A program made the translations under genes and the position numbers. Under the pieces are notes generated by a model that was not told where the DNA came from, did no database searches, and saw nothing but the letters and a program-made list of their open reading frames with translations. This document shows positions 26,593-35,044 of a stretch of 64,000 bases of DNA, one piece after another. Source of the DNA: Marivivens geojensis (GTDB lineage: Bacteria; Pseudomonadota; Alphaproteobacteria; Rhodobacterales; Rhodobacteraceae); the NCBI RefSeq assembly GCF_023540835.1, contig NZ_JALKCU010000003.1, positions 1 through 64,000 of the forward strand, read 5' to 3'. How positions within the stretch are numbered: position 1 is the stretch's first letter; each line of letters opens with the position of its first letter.

Positions 26593-26692
26593 CGGGCTGG
26601 GCTGACGTGGTGTATCGTGCTGTGTGGAACAACATTTGCGCAGAGCGGTCAGGCAGCGGCCTTTGTGACGATCAAACGAAGGTCGGCTTTGG

Positions 26693-27616
26693 TCACCTAT
26701 TGGTTCTTTGAACCAATCGTCGCCACTGACCCGGTGAAATCCCAAAGCCTGCTTTGAATTGCCGTGTCATGTGCGCTTGATCAGAAAATCCTGCACGCAG
26801 AGCCGCTTGAATCAGAGGTACACCAGCTGCAATGTCACCACGCGCCTGATCTAGGCGGCGCATTGTCAGGTACCGGTACGGACTTGTTCCAAATGCTCTT
26901 CGAAACTGGCGCGACAGTGCATACCTGTCCAAGCCGGTGATTTTTTCCAGCTCCTCTGATTGAACAGCCTCACTCAGATTACTTTCCAAGTATTCTTTGG
27001 CGCGACGCGTGGCTTTGTAATCGATCAAAGACCGGGTTGTTCGACGCGCGGATGCATCGTTCGCAAGCAACCCATCCGCCAGCAACACTGTCAATTCGTC
27101 CATCGCGACTGCTTCAAGAGACTTGTCCAATTCCGTAAACGCGGCATGAATAGCTCGCATCAAAAGCGGATCAGTTAGAACAGCGTCACGCAGAAACGGC
27201 AGTGCACTTGCGCGCTCCGCTAGGGCGTCGCGCACCAACGAAGGTTCGACATACAGCATTCGATAGTGAAAGCCAGCTTCTGTCCCAGCCTCGCCCGTAT
27301 GTATTTCGTCGGGATGAAGAACAATCACTTGGCCAGCGACACTGTCACTTCGCGCTCCACGATAGGCAAAGCTTTGGACGCCCTTGATTGTGTAGCCAAT
27401 CGAATAGGTATCATGGCGATGCGGGGCGTAGGCCTCGCCAGAGAAATACGCCTCAATCCTCTGAATGCCAGTTTGCCAAGGCGCGGTCACGACCCAATCT
27501 GTCGTGCACGATCGTTCAAGACCCGGCGTCAAGTCTTGTGATGTTATGTCCTTGGATCGTCGTTCGTTTTGGATGGAAAGTCCCTCAACAGCGTCGAAAG
27601 TATATTGGAACACCAC
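26693..27616 (-). CDS. AraC-family regulator with cupin-type sensor
   Basis: An N-terminal AraC-type beta-barrel (PHRHDTYSIGYTIKGVQSFAYRG, VIVLHPDEIHTGEAG) is followed by a C-terminal double helix-turn-helix (EELEKITGLDRYALSRQFRRAFGTSPYRYLTMRRLDQAR and IQAALRAGFSDQAHMTRQFKAGFGISPGQWRR). The 307-residue length fits AraC_binding/HTH_18 regulators of unknown ligand. It diverges by 17 bp from the small cupin gene. The open frame starts at a GTG without a good ribosome site, so the true start may be a few codons in. Confidence 0.82.
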   Translation of the reverse strand: MVFQYTFDAVEGLSIQNERRSKDITSQDLTPGLERSCTTDWVVTAPWQTGIQRIEAYFSGEAYAPHRHDTYSIGYTIKGVQSFAYRGARSDSVAGQVIVLHPDEIHTGEAGTEAGFHYRMLYVEPSLVRDALAERASALPFLRDAVLTDPLLMRAIHAAFTELDKSLEAVAMDELTVLLADGLLANDASARRTTRSLIDYKATRRAKEYLESNLSEAVQSEELEKITGLDRYALSRQFRRAFGTSPYRYLTMRRLDQARGDIAAGVPLIQAALRAGFSDQAHMTRQFKAGFGISPGQWRRLVQRTNR

Positions 27617-27633
27617 TTAGAAGGAAAACGTCA

Positions 27634-27990
27634 ATGAAATCGGTAAATCTCGCAGAGAAGTTATCTCAATTTTCAACGCATTGGGATCCGCATGTTGTCG
27701 CTGACTACAACGAAAACGACGTCATGGTTGTAAAGCTCATGGGTGCGTATCCATTCCACAAGCACGATAACACGGATGATTTTTTCTACGTTCTGGAAGG
27801 TGAGATGCAGATGGATATCGAAGGGGAACCGTCGCGCACTGTAAAGGCGGGCGAATTGTTTGTTGTGCCCAAAGGCGTAGTCCATCGACCGAGAGCAGAA
27901 TCCGAGGTGAAGGTACTTCTCATCGAACCAAAAGGAGAACCGAATTCGGGAGATTCAGATCGCGAAGCTGCGCCAAAGACTCGAATCTGA
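27634..27990 (+). CDS. Small cupin-domain protein
   Basis: A 118-residue single-domain cupin with GAYPFHKHDNTDDFFYVLEGEMQMDIEG (metal-binding histidines and glutamate of motif 1) and GELFVVPKGVVHRPRA (motif 2 histidine). The enzymatic or sensory role is unknown; isolated cupins like this are often mannose-6-phosphate isomerase-like proteins of undefined function. AAGGAAA precedes the ATG. The open frame extends upstream, but that part overlaps the araC gene and is not conserved-looking. Confidence 0.8.
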   Translation: MKSVNLAEKLSQFSTHWDPHVVADYNENDVMVVKLMGAYPFHKHDNTDDFFYVLEGEMQMDIEGEPSRTVKAGELFVVPKGVVHRPRAESEVKVLLIEPKGEPNSGDSDREAAPKTRI

Positions 27991-27996
27991 GACGCT

Positions 27997-28028
27997 GCGG
28001 CGGGATAGCCTACGTTCGTTCCCGCCGC
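27997..28028 (+). terminator. Hairpin terminator after the cupin gene
   Basis: GCGGCGGGA (27997-28005) pairs perfectly with TCCCGCCGC (28020-28028) just after the cupin stop. A second hairpin follows for the opposite strand. The T content downstream is modest (ATAATTTAA). Confidence 0.6.
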
Positions 28029-28031
28029 GGC

Positions 28032-28071
28032 ATAATTTAAATGCGGTCAGGTGTGAGACCTGACCGCAATT
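28032..28071 (-). terminator. Hairpin terminator of the GntR-oxidoreductase operon
   Basis: TGCGGTCAGGT and ACCTGACCGCA form a perfect 11-bp stem with a 5-base loop at 28042-28068. Read on the minus strand it is followed by TTTAAATTAT. It closes the operon ending at 28085. Confidence 0.65.
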
Positions 28072-28084
28072 CTCAAGGTTTAGG

Positions 28085-29197
28085 TTAAGTGTTCATGATT
28101 TCGTTCAGTGAAACAGTTCGATGTTCACGCATAGAAATTTGTGCCGCCATTCCCATCAGAACAGCCATTTTCCCGTCGTTCAAACTGACTTCTGGTGCTT
28201 CTCGTTCGCCGCGGACCAGTTCAAGGAATTTCTGATGTTGGTAGAAGGTCGATCCGTTATGATCTCCAGCTTCTAGCAACGTTGGATCGACGGGAATTTC
28301 ACGCAATTCAGGTCCTTTCGGGGCACGAGGACTGACGATCAGTTGGGGGATCGGCGGCTCGCCCAGATGCTCGGGCCAGAACCGTCCCGGTCCGGGCACC
28401 AGCGCCTCTACTTTGCCAGTGGGCCCGACGGCGGAAATCTCTTCCTGATATCGCGACCCTTCGGCGAACATGCAGAGTTCTAGCATTGCGCGCACGCCGT
28501 TTGCGAAATCGACTATAACATAGCCATTGTCGAGGATATCAGGCGTTTCACCTGCATAGGATTCCTCAAGGTGGTTTGCATCCTGACCACCTGACGCCAT
28601 CACGCGGATCGGTTCAGACTGTATCGCGAGGCGCATCAGGTCAAAGAAGTGACAGCATTTCTCGACGAAGGTACCGCCTGTGTAGCGGTTAAAGCGGTTC
28701 CAATCACCCACCTTTTCCAAGAACGGAAAACGGTGTTCGCGAATGGTTAGCATTTTTACTCCGCCAGTCGCTTCGTTCAAGCATTCCAGAAGTGCAGCAA
28801 CGGGTGGCATGTAGCGATACTCCATCGCGACCCAAACTGGTGCCGGATAGGTTTCGATAAACGTATTCAGACGCGCAAGGTGGTCTGAGTCAGTGAAGAG
28901 CGGCTTTTCCACGAGGATTGGCACAGGCCGTTTTGCCCCAATCATTTCGAGTTGCTCAATATGACGGAAATTTGGGCTGGCAATCAGAATGCAATCGAGG
29001 TGCTCGGCCTCCAAAAGCGCGTCGATACTATCAACAAATTTGGCATCGGGCGCGAATTTGGCGGCCTCTGCCTGCATGCCCGTGTCAGGCTCAAAAATTA
29101 CGGACACCTTCGTATCGGGCAAGAGCGCGATATTGCGGAGGTGCTCCTGACCCATCATGCCGCAGCCGATGATGCCGTAGTGCGTGGTGGTGGACAT
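28085..29197 (-). CDS. Gfo/Idh/MocA-family protein, candidate NAD-dependent sulfoquinovosidase
   Basis: The N-terminal NAD(P) Rossmann domain has GIIGCGMMGQEH at about residues 8-19 and the family lysine motif VEKPLF near residue 97. The C-terminal sheet domain has EYRYMP, a distinctive REHRFPFLEKVGDWNRFNRYTGG stretch and FVEKCCHFFDLM. Length 370 is typical. It is co-directional with a GntR/UTRA regulator and divergent from sulfoquinovose monooxygenase genes. The cluster has no GH31 sulfoquinovosidase. NAD-dependent sulfoquinovosidases (GH188, as I recall) have this same fold, so hydrolysis of SQGro is the best hypothesis. A plain sugar dehydrogenase acting on sulfoquinovose is the alternative. 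Family call firm, substrate inferred. Confidence 0.72.
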   Translation of the reverse strand: MSTTTHYGIIGCGMMGQEHLRNIALLPDTKVSVIFEPDTGMQAEAAKFAPDAKFVDSIDALLEAEHLDCILIASPNFRHIEQLEMIGAKRPVPILVEKPLFTDSDHLARLNTFIETYPAPVWVAMEYRYMPPVAALLECLNEATGGVKMLTIREHRFPFLEKVGDWNRFNRYTGGTFVEKCCHFFDLMRLAIQSEPIRVMASGGQDANHLEESYAGETPDILDNGYVIVDFANGVRAMLELCMFAEGSRYQEEISAVGPTGKVEALVPGPGRFWPEHLGEPPIPQLIVSPRAPKGPELREIPVDPTLLEAGDHNGSTFYQHQKFLELVRGEREAPEVSLNDGKMAVLMGMAAQISMREHRTVSLNEIMNT

Positions 29198-29206
29198 GTC
29201 CTCTCC

Positions 29207-29929
29207 CTATTTCAGGCGCTGCACATAGCGCGCCGTTGTGTGGTCAAACCAAGTGCGTGAAAATTCGACGGTACCAACCTGTTCAGAGTGGCTAAACCGT
29301 TCGATAAAACCGATGGGGGTGCCGATGGGCTGGGGGAATTCGTTCGGAGCCCAATCGGGGACCGTATCCACACCGACCGAGTCCTCCGCTTGCGAAATCC
29401 AAAACCCAAGCTGCATCTTGTAGTAGCGGTAGAGTGAATCAGAGAGTTCAGTGACCTTGATTCGACCCGCCGAGCCGTCCAGCCAAATCTCTTCGACGGC
29501 GATTGGTACACGATTGAGATACCTCAAGCGCCGAATGCGATTGGCACGGTCTGACTTACCGAATTCTGGTAGATCGTTCGGTTTCCTTAGGTCATCTACG
29601 GATAAAATCTGCGCAGTAGGAAGGCCGCCACCTGTCCGCAATTCGAGCCGGAACATCGAGTAGACGCTATCAACGTTCTGGCTCGATCTGACATAGTTCC
29701 CCGATCCTTGTATGCGCTCGATTAGGCCCTTATTTTCTAATATATCCAAGGCCTTACGAAGTGTCCGGACGGTGGTGAAGTGCTCTTTGGCAAGCTCGCG
29801 TTCCGGCGGCAAACGGGTGCCGTCAATTAGGCGTCCAGACGCAATTTCACGGATCAGCACTTCGCTGATCTGGACATAAATTGGCAGCCCGCTGGAGGCC
29901 CCGCTCTTTGAGTAGATGGTCTGCGGCAT
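29207..29929 (-). CDS. GntR/UTRA-family regulator of the sulfoquinovose cluster
   Basis: A HutC-type regulator: winged helix at the N-terminus (PIYVQISEVLIREIASGRLIDGTRLPPERELAKEHFTTVRTLRKALDILENKGLIERIQGSGNYV) followed by a UTRA ligand domain (RIRRLRYLNRVPIAVEEIWLDG, GFIERFSHS, EFSRTWFDHTTARYV). The ATG at 29929 is preferred over the upstream frame opening at 29998, because MPQTIY precedes the first helix at the family distance. The next gene begins 10 bp downstream. It probably represses the divergent sulfonate operon, with sulfoquinovose or a derivative as inducer; this is inferred from context. Confidence 0.83.
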   Translation of the reverse strand: MPQTIYSKSGASSGLPIYVQISEVLIREIASGRLIDGTRLPPERELAKEHFTTVRTLRKALDILENKGLIERIQGSGNYVRSSQNVDSVYSMFRLELRTGGGLPTAQILSVDDLRKPNDLPEFGKSDRANRIRRLRYLNRVPIAVEEIWLDGSAGRIKVTELSDSLYRYYKMQLGFWISQAEDSVGVDTVPDWAPNEFPQPIGTPIGFIERFSHSEQVGTVEFSRTWFDHTTARYVQRLK

Positions 29930-29956
29930 TGTGTCCGATAAAAAATTGATACACCA

Positions 29957-29970
29957 TTGATCCAAATCAA
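29957..29970. promoter_or_regulatory. Palindrome, candidate operator of the GntR/UTRA regulator
   Basis: TTGATCCAAATCAA has perfect 5-bp arms (TTGAT/ATCAA) around CCAA, and an extra TTGAT begins at 29946. It lies in the 125-bp promoter region between the GntR gene and the monooxygenase operon, where a divergent repressor would act. Confidence 0.45.
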
Positions 29971-30054
29971 AGACACTGTTAGCGATAAAGAAAGTCAAGC
30001 GGTTTCTGTGGAGAGGGGCCGCATGACCGGAGCGCCAAAACAGGGGAGTTGGTC

Positions 30055-31209
30055 ATGGGTGTTGTTCCCGTTACATCCGAAGATCTGGATGCAGTCGAAG
30101 TGTCGTGGTTCGCGGCGCTGTGTTCAGACGATTATCAATTCCTTGGCGTTCCGGATGGATCACTTCGGTCCTCGTGGGCGCATTGTTCTGAAATCGTGAA
30201 AACAGCCGAAGAGCAGGGGTTTCGAAACATCCTGTGTCCGTCCTCCTATCAAGTCGGACAGGACACGCTGAGCTTTGTCGCAGGCTGTGCTCCGATCACG
30301 TCCAAGATCAATATGCTAGCCGCTGTGCGCTGCGGGGAAATGCAGCCGATCATGCTTGCTCGCACTATTGCGACGCTCGATCACATGCTCGAAGGCCGTC
30401 TGACGGTGAACATCATTTCGTCGGATTTTCCTGGCGAAGTTGCTGATAGCAGCTATCGCTATCAGCGGTCCCGCGAAGTCGTTGAAATCCTCAAGCAGGC
30501 ATGGACCCAAGACGAAATTAATCACGCTGGTAGCGTTTACAATTTCACGGGCATGACGACCGATCCGGTGCGCCCCTATCAGACGGGCGGCCCGCTTTTG
30601 TACTTCGGGGGCTACTCGCCTGATGCTCTCGAGCTATGTGGACAGCATTGTGATGTGTATCTGATGTGGCCCGAGAAAATGGAAGAGCTTGAAGGACGTA
30701 TGAAAGCCGTTCATGCAGTAGCCGACCGCTACGGCCGGACGCTCGACTACGGCCTGCGCGTGCATGTGATTGTGCGGGACACCGAAGCTGAGGCTCGTGA
30801 GTATGCTGACTACATCGTTTCAAAGCTGGATGACGATCAGGGCACAGCCATTCGCAATCGTGCGCAGGATGCGAAATCTCTCGGGGTAAGCCATCAGGCC
30901 AAAAACCGTGAAATCGCAGATGATCACGGCTACATCGAACAGAACCTCTGGACTGGTGTTGGTCGTGCCCGCTCAGGCTGCGGCGCGGCGATTGTCGGAT
31001 CGACCGATCAAGTGCTGAGCAAGCTCGAAGCCTATCAGAAGATGGGCATCCGCGCCTTTGTTCTGTCAGGCTATCCGCATTTGGACGAAGCAAAGCATTT
31101 CGGCTCGCGTGTTCTACCGCAGATGAAAACCTGTTCCCTTCCTCACGCCTATGGCCGCGTTCCTGCGTCAACCCCAGAAACCCCACTCGGAATTGGAGAA
31201 CGCCGCTGA
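30055..31209 (+). CDS. smoC: FMNH2-dependent sulfoquinovose monooxygenase (SsuD-like)
   Basis: A luciferase-like (LLM) flavin-dependent monooxygenase of 384 residues, clearly related to alkanesulfonate monooxygenase SsuD: LLYFGGYSPDALELC, YGLRVHVIVRDTEAEA, LWTGVGRARSGCGAAIVGS and FVLSGYPHLDEA align block by block. The predicted reaction, with FMNH2 from the flavin reductase two genes downstream, is oxidative cleavage of the C-S bond of sulfoquinovose to 6-oxo-glucose and sulfite. GGGGAG lies 8 bp before the ATG at 30055. It is the first gene of a run whose members overlap or nearly touch. Specificity for sulfoquinovose rather than simple alkanesulfonates is inferred from the SmoB- and SmoF-like neighbours. 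Confidence 0.82.
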   Translation: MGVVPVTSEDLDAVEVSWFAALCSDDYQFLGVPDGSLRSSWAHCSEIVKTAEEQGFRNILCPSSYQVGQDTLSFVAGCAPITSKINMLAAVRCGEMQPIMLARTIATLDHMLEGRLTVNIISSDFPGEVADSSYRYQRSREVVEILKQAWTQDEINHAGSVYNFTGMTTDPVRPYQTGGPLLYFGGYSPDALELCGQHCDVYLMWPEKMEELEGRMKAVHAVADRYGRTLDYGLRVHVIVRDTEAEAREYADYIVSKLDDDQGTAIRNRAQDAKSLGVSHQAKNREIADDHGYIEQNLWTGVGRARSGCGAAIVGSTDQVLSKLEAYQKMGIRAFVLSGYPHLDEAKHFGSRVLPQMKTCSLPHAYGRVPASTPETPLGIGERR

Positions 31210-32102
31210 TGATGCCGCGTGTTGATATCGCCCCTGACCTTACGTTTAGCCGCCTGATCTATGGCATGTGGCGTTTGGCTGATGATGCCGATACATCGGC
31301 GAGCCACGTCGAGTCCAAGATACAGTCTTGCTTAGACCAAGGGATCACCACGTTCGATCAGGCCGACATCTACGGTGGCTACACAGCTGAAGATGTCTTG
31401 GGGGCAGCGTTGCGCGCTAATCCTTCGCTACGTGGACAGATGGAGATCGTCACCAAATGCGATATCGTGGCGCCCGTTGGCCGCTACGCAAATGCTCCGG
31501 TCAAATACTATGACACGTCGCGTGCTCACATTCTGAAATCGGTTGATCTGTCGCTAGAAGCGATGGGAATTGATCATATCGACCTTTTGTTGATCCATCG
31601 TCCTGATCCTCTGATGGATCATCACGAAACGGGTTTGGCGCTGGATGAAGTCGTAAAGAGCGGTAAAGTCCGCACTGTTGGCGTGTCGAATTTCCGCCCT
31701 TGGGATTGGCAGTTATTGCAATCTGGAATGAAGACACAGCTGGTGACGAACCAGATCGAGGTGTCTCTGTCTGCGATCGCGCCCTTTACGAACGGCGATG
31801 TGGCGTTCCACCAACAGCATGGTCAGCCGATCATGGCGTGGTCGCCTCTGGGTGGCGGTGCTCTGATGTCAGATAGTGGTCTTCTGGGTCAGCGTCTCGA
31901 TGCGATTGCAGCTGAACAGGGTGTAGATCGCGCGGCGGTCGCCATCGCGTTTCTGTTGCGTCATCCCGCTAACATTATGCCAGTCCTTGGCACGAATAAT
32001 CTGGGACGCATTGCCACGATTTCAGAAGCCCTAAAGGTCGAGTTGGATCGTCCGACTTGGTTCTCTCTTTATGAGGCGGCGCTGGGGCAGGAGGTTCCAT
32101 GA
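31209..32102 (+). CDS. smoB: Aldo/keto reductase, 6-oxo-glucose reductase
   Basis: A 297-residue AKR: LIYGMWRLADDADTS at the start, catalytic Asp and Tyr in FDQADIYGGYTAED, Lys in IVTKCDI, His in LLLIHRPDPLMD, and the cofactor-binding VLGTNNLGRI near the end. The sequence closely resembles SmoB of Agrobacterium as I remember it (shared YGMWR, DQADIYGGYTAE, HRPDPL, MAWSPLGGG). It reduces 6-oxo-glucose from the monooxygenase to glucose. The ATG overlaps the smoC stop; a second ATG follows immediately. Confidence 0.85.
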   Translation: MMPRVDIAPDLTFSRLIYGMWRLADDADTSASHVESKIQSCLDQGITTFDQADIYGGYTAEDVLGAALRANPSLRGQMEIVTKCDIVAPVGRYANAPVKYYDTSRAHILKSVDLSLEAMGIDHIDLLLIHRPDPLMDHHETGLALDEVVKSGKVRTVGVSNFRPWDWQLLQSGMKTQLVTNQIEVSLSAIAPFTNGDVAFHQQHGQPIMAWSPLGGGALMSDSGLLGQRLDAIAAEQGVDRAAVAIAFLLRHPANIMPVLGTNNLGRIATISEALKVELDRPTWFSLYEAALGQEVP

Positions 32103-32620
32103 TCGAACTATTGCCGACCAAAACCATCCAGCATTTTGTTCCGAGTGAGCAAACACAGCGTTCGTTGCGCGATGCCTTTGGGCGTTTTGCAACCGGTGTG
32201 ACTGTCGTGACAGTAGGCACGGATGAGGGACCAATCGCGATCACAGCGAATAGTTTCGCTTCGGTCTCCATGGAGCCGCCATTGGTACTATGGTCACCGC
32301 AAAAGTCGTCGAAACGGTCGCAGTACTTTGTCACCGCAGAGCATTTTGCGATCCATGTTCTGGCTGCGGATCAGGACGATCTGTGCTGGCGCGTCGCAAA
32401 AGACATGCATGCGCTGTCCGGACTTGATTTGGTCGAAAACTCCGAAGGCGTGCCTTTGATTGATGGCTGTCTTGCTCGGTTCGAGTGCCGTCAGCACGCG
32501 GTTCATGACGGAGGAGATCACGACATAATTGTTGGAAGAGTGCTGCGCGCTGCCTTTGTGGAGGAAGGCGACGGGCTAGGCTTTTTCAAAGGGAAGATGA
32601 ACCGGATTGTGACCCAATAG
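32099..32620 (+). CDS. smoA: Flavin reductase, partner of the monooxygenase
   Basis: A 173-residue flavin reductase of the split-barrel FMN-binding family: LRDAFGRFATGVTVVTVG at the start, ITANSFASVSMEPPLVLWS, HFAIHVLA in the middle and HDIIVGRVLRAAF near the end. It supplies reduced FMN to SmoC using NAD(P)H. It overlaps smoB by ATGA, so oxygenase, aldehyde reductase and flavin reductase are translationally coupled. Confidence 0.87.
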   Translation: MIELLPTKTIQHFVPSEQTQRSLRDAFGRFATGVTVVTVGTDEGPIAITANSFASVSMEPPLVLWSPQKSSKRSQYFVTAEHFAIHVLAADQDDLCWRVAKDMHALSGLDLVENSEGVPLIDGCLARFECRQHAVHDGGDHDIIVGRVLRAAFVEEGDGLGFFKGKMNRIVTQ

Positions 32621-32695
32621 CCTTAGGAGGGGCGGGCATCCGGACAAAAGAGTGATGGGCACGTAGTGTCCAGAGCAACCAAACGGGAGGAAACT

Positions 32696-33961
32696 ATGAA
32701 AAAACTTACGGCTTCGACGGCTATATCGATTGCTCTTTTTGCTGGCGCATCCGCTGCGTGGGCAGATGAGATTACTTTTCTATGCTACCAAGACGCCAAC
32801 GAATGTGACGTGATTGCAGGCATGCTGCCTGCCTTTACTGAACAGACTGGCCATACCGTGAAACTGGAAACGGTTGGTTACGACGTCATCCGTGACCAAT
32901 TGGAAAACCAGCTTCAAACAGATGCGGCGCCTGACGTTGCACGGGTTACGAACCTTGGCGGTTTGAACCAGTACTACCTCGATCTTGCACCCTATGTAGA
33001 CGGCGCAGCATGGGAAGCATCCTATGGCGCAACTCTACCGTGGTTCCGTCAACCCGGCGGTGCCGATCAGGGTATTTACGGCTGGATGACGCAGCTCACC
33101 GTAACTGGTCCTTTTGTGAACGTATCCCTCTTTGAGGATGCGGGCGTCGAAATGCCGGGTGACGGCGCGACCTGGGATGACTGGGCGGCTGCTCTGCTGG
33201 ACGTCAAAGAGGCAACTGGCATCACGGCAGGCCTTGCAATGGACCGCACAGCACATCGCTGGGCTGGTCCAGCGTTCAGCTATGGCGCGAAGTTCTTTGA
33301 TGACAGCGGCAATCCGATCCTCGTTGACGATGGTTTCCGTAAATACGCAGAGGTCTTTGTTGGCTGGCACCAAAGTGGTCTGATGCCTGCAGAGGGTTGG
33401 CCGGCAGGTGAGGGCACTCAATATCGCAACGCGGCTCCGCTGTTCCAGTCGGGCGACGTTGCTATGCATATGTCGGGTTCGTGGATGATCAACAGCTACG
33501 CTGAGAACATCTCTGATTTCGACTGGAAAGCTGTCCCTGCGCCGTGTGGCGATGGGGGCTGTGGTGCAATGCCCGGTGGTGCTGCTGTCGTAGCGTTCAA
33601 ATCGACCAAGTCGCCTGAGGCTGCTGCTGCATTGATCGACTTCCTTGCTGCTGAAGAAAATGCCGCGGCATTTGCTGCGCAGACAAAGAATATCACAGCG
33701 CATCAGGGTCTTCAGGAGTCTGGTATTGACTATGCGGATGCGTCCCCTGCAGTCGCTGCGGCATTGTCGGTCTTTGCGGCAAACGCAGGTAAGGCGGCAC
33801 AGACCACACCGCAGGCCTATACCTTCCAAGGCTACGCTAAGAACTTTGTCATCTATGGTGTGATCCCAGATTACATCACCAAAGCCATCACAGGCGAGAT
33901 GACCTTGGACGAAGCACTGGCTGCCATCGACGCGGATGTTGCCGCGAAGATCGCAGAATAA
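32696..33961 (+). CDS. smoF: ABC sugar-binding protein, probable SQGro-binding SmoF
   Basis: A periplasmic binding protein of the MalE/UgpB-like cluster B with signal peptide (KKLTASTAISIALFAGASAAWA), 421 residues. The mature start ITFLCYQDANECDVIAGMLPAF and the DVARVTNLGGLNQYYLDLAPYVD block resemble the Agrobacterium SQGro-binding protein SmoF as I recall it. Other blocks are the QLTVTGPFVN hinge, MDRTAHRWAGPAFSYG, PGGAAVVAFKSTKSPEAAAALIDFL and a cysteine pair in PCGDGGCG. GGAGGA lies 5 bp before the ATG. Predicted ligand: sulfoquinovosyl glycerol. Confidence 0.82.
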   Translation: MKKLTASTAISIALFAGASAAWADEITFLCYQDANECDVIAGMLPAFTEQTGHTVKLETVGYDVIRDQLENQLQTDAAPDVARVTNLGGLNQYYLDLAPYVDGAAWEASYGATLPWFRQPGGADQGIYGWMTQLTVTGPFVNVSLFEDAGVEMPGDGATWDDWAAALLDVKEATGITAGLAMDRTAHRWAGPAFSYGAKFFDDSGNPILVDDGFRKYAEVFVGWHQSGLMPAEGWPAGEGTQYRNAAPLFQSGDVAMHMSGSWMINSYAENISDFDWKAVPAPCGDGGCGAMPGGAAVVAFKSTKSPEAAAALIDFLAAEENAAAFAAQTKNITAHQGLQESGIDYADASPAVAAALSVFAANAGKAAQTTPQAYTFQGYAKNFVIYGVIPDYITKAITGEMTLDEALAAIDADVAAKIAE

Positions 33962-33979
33962 TCCAGCGGAGGCATTCGT

Positions 33980-35044
33980 ATGACAGAGGCGCTTCACGCC
34001 GCGTTTGCGGGTGCCCCATGGCCACTTTATCTGCTGGTCTATCTTCTCATCGGTTGGGCGCTTTTGCGCCCAACTGGCCCCTTGTGGGACCGTGCAGTCA
34101 GCGTGATCGGCTGGCCGATTGAAATGACACAGAAGCTTGCAGGTGCGACGGGGCTCCCATACCTGTTTCTCTTGCCTAATATGTTGATCTTTGGAGCATT
34201 TACCTTTGCGCCCATGTTTATCAACTTCGGCTTCTCGGTCACCGAAGGCCAATCAATCTTGTTCTCTGAACGCGATTGGGCAGGGCTAGATAACCTGCGT
34301 CGTCTGCTGGCTGAGACACAGATTGATACGGGCGCACCCAACCTAGAAGACGATAAATTCCTTGGCGCCGTCTACGCGACAGCAACATTTGTCGTGTTCC
34401 AAGTGCCGATCATGATCGCGGTTGCTCTGATTTCTGCCTTGGCGCTGAACCGCAAAATTGTCGCCCGTGGGTTCTGGCGAGCAGTCTTTTTTTACCCTGT
34501 GATGCTGTCGCCCGTGGTTGTCGGCTTCTTGTGGTCGCTGATCTTGAAACGGCAAGGTGTGCTGTCCCAAACCTTGATGATGTGGGGTTGGATTGATGAG
34601 CCGATCCAATGGCTGACAGACCCCTCATGGACCATGCCCTGGTCGGTCTTTGTCTACACATGGGCACACCTCGGGTTCTATATGCTGATCCTCCTCGCGG
34701 GACTTCAGGCGATCCCGCGTGATGTGTATGAAGCGGCCGAGATGGACGGCACATCGGCGTGGCGCCAGTTGACGCGGATCACCATCCCGCTCCTTGCGCC
34801 GACGCTACTGGTCGTGACGGTTCTTTCACTGATCAAAGCCTTTCAAGCTTTTGAAGAGCTTTACGCCATGTCGGTTCGGTGGACCTCTCTCGTGGGTTAT
34901 ATCTTCGAAGCATCAGGCCTTCGCGGGCAACCAACAGCCAACGGTTTGGGGATCGCTGCGATGGCATCGCTCTTGGTCGCGATTGTCTTGATCATCCTCT
35001 CTCTTCTCCAAGTTTACCTTTCGTCGAAATCGAGCAAAGCATGA
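33980..35044 (+). CDS. ABC sugar permease (first), SQGro importer
   Basis: A MalF/UgpA-type permease of 354 residues. An N-terminal extension with one extra hydrophobic stretch (PLYLLVYLLIGWALL) precedes the canonical six helices (LFLLPNMLIFGAFTFAPMFINFGFSV first). The ATPase-contact EAA loop is DVYEAAEMDGTSAWRQLTRITIPLLAPTLL. It lies 18 bp after smoF and overlaps the next permease by ATGA. It corresponds to one of the SmoE/G/H transporter components. Confidence 0.88.
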   Translation: MTEALHAAFAGAPWPLYLLVYLLIGWALLRPTGPLWDRAVSVIGWPIEMTQKLAGATGLPYLFLLPNMLIFGAFTFAPMFINFGFSVTEGQSILFSERDWAGLDNLRRLLAETQIDTGAPNLEDDKFLGAVYATATFVVFQVPIMIAVALISALALNRKIVARGFWRAVFFYPVMLSPVVVGFLWSLILKRQGVLSQTLMMWGWIDEPIQWLTDPSWTMPWSVFVYTWAHLGFYMLILLAGLQAIPRDVYEAAEMDGTSAWRQLTRITIPLLAPTLLVVTVLSLIKAFQAFEELYAMSVRWTSLVGYIFEASGLRGQPTANGLGIAAMASLLVAIVLIILSLLQVYLSSKSSKA

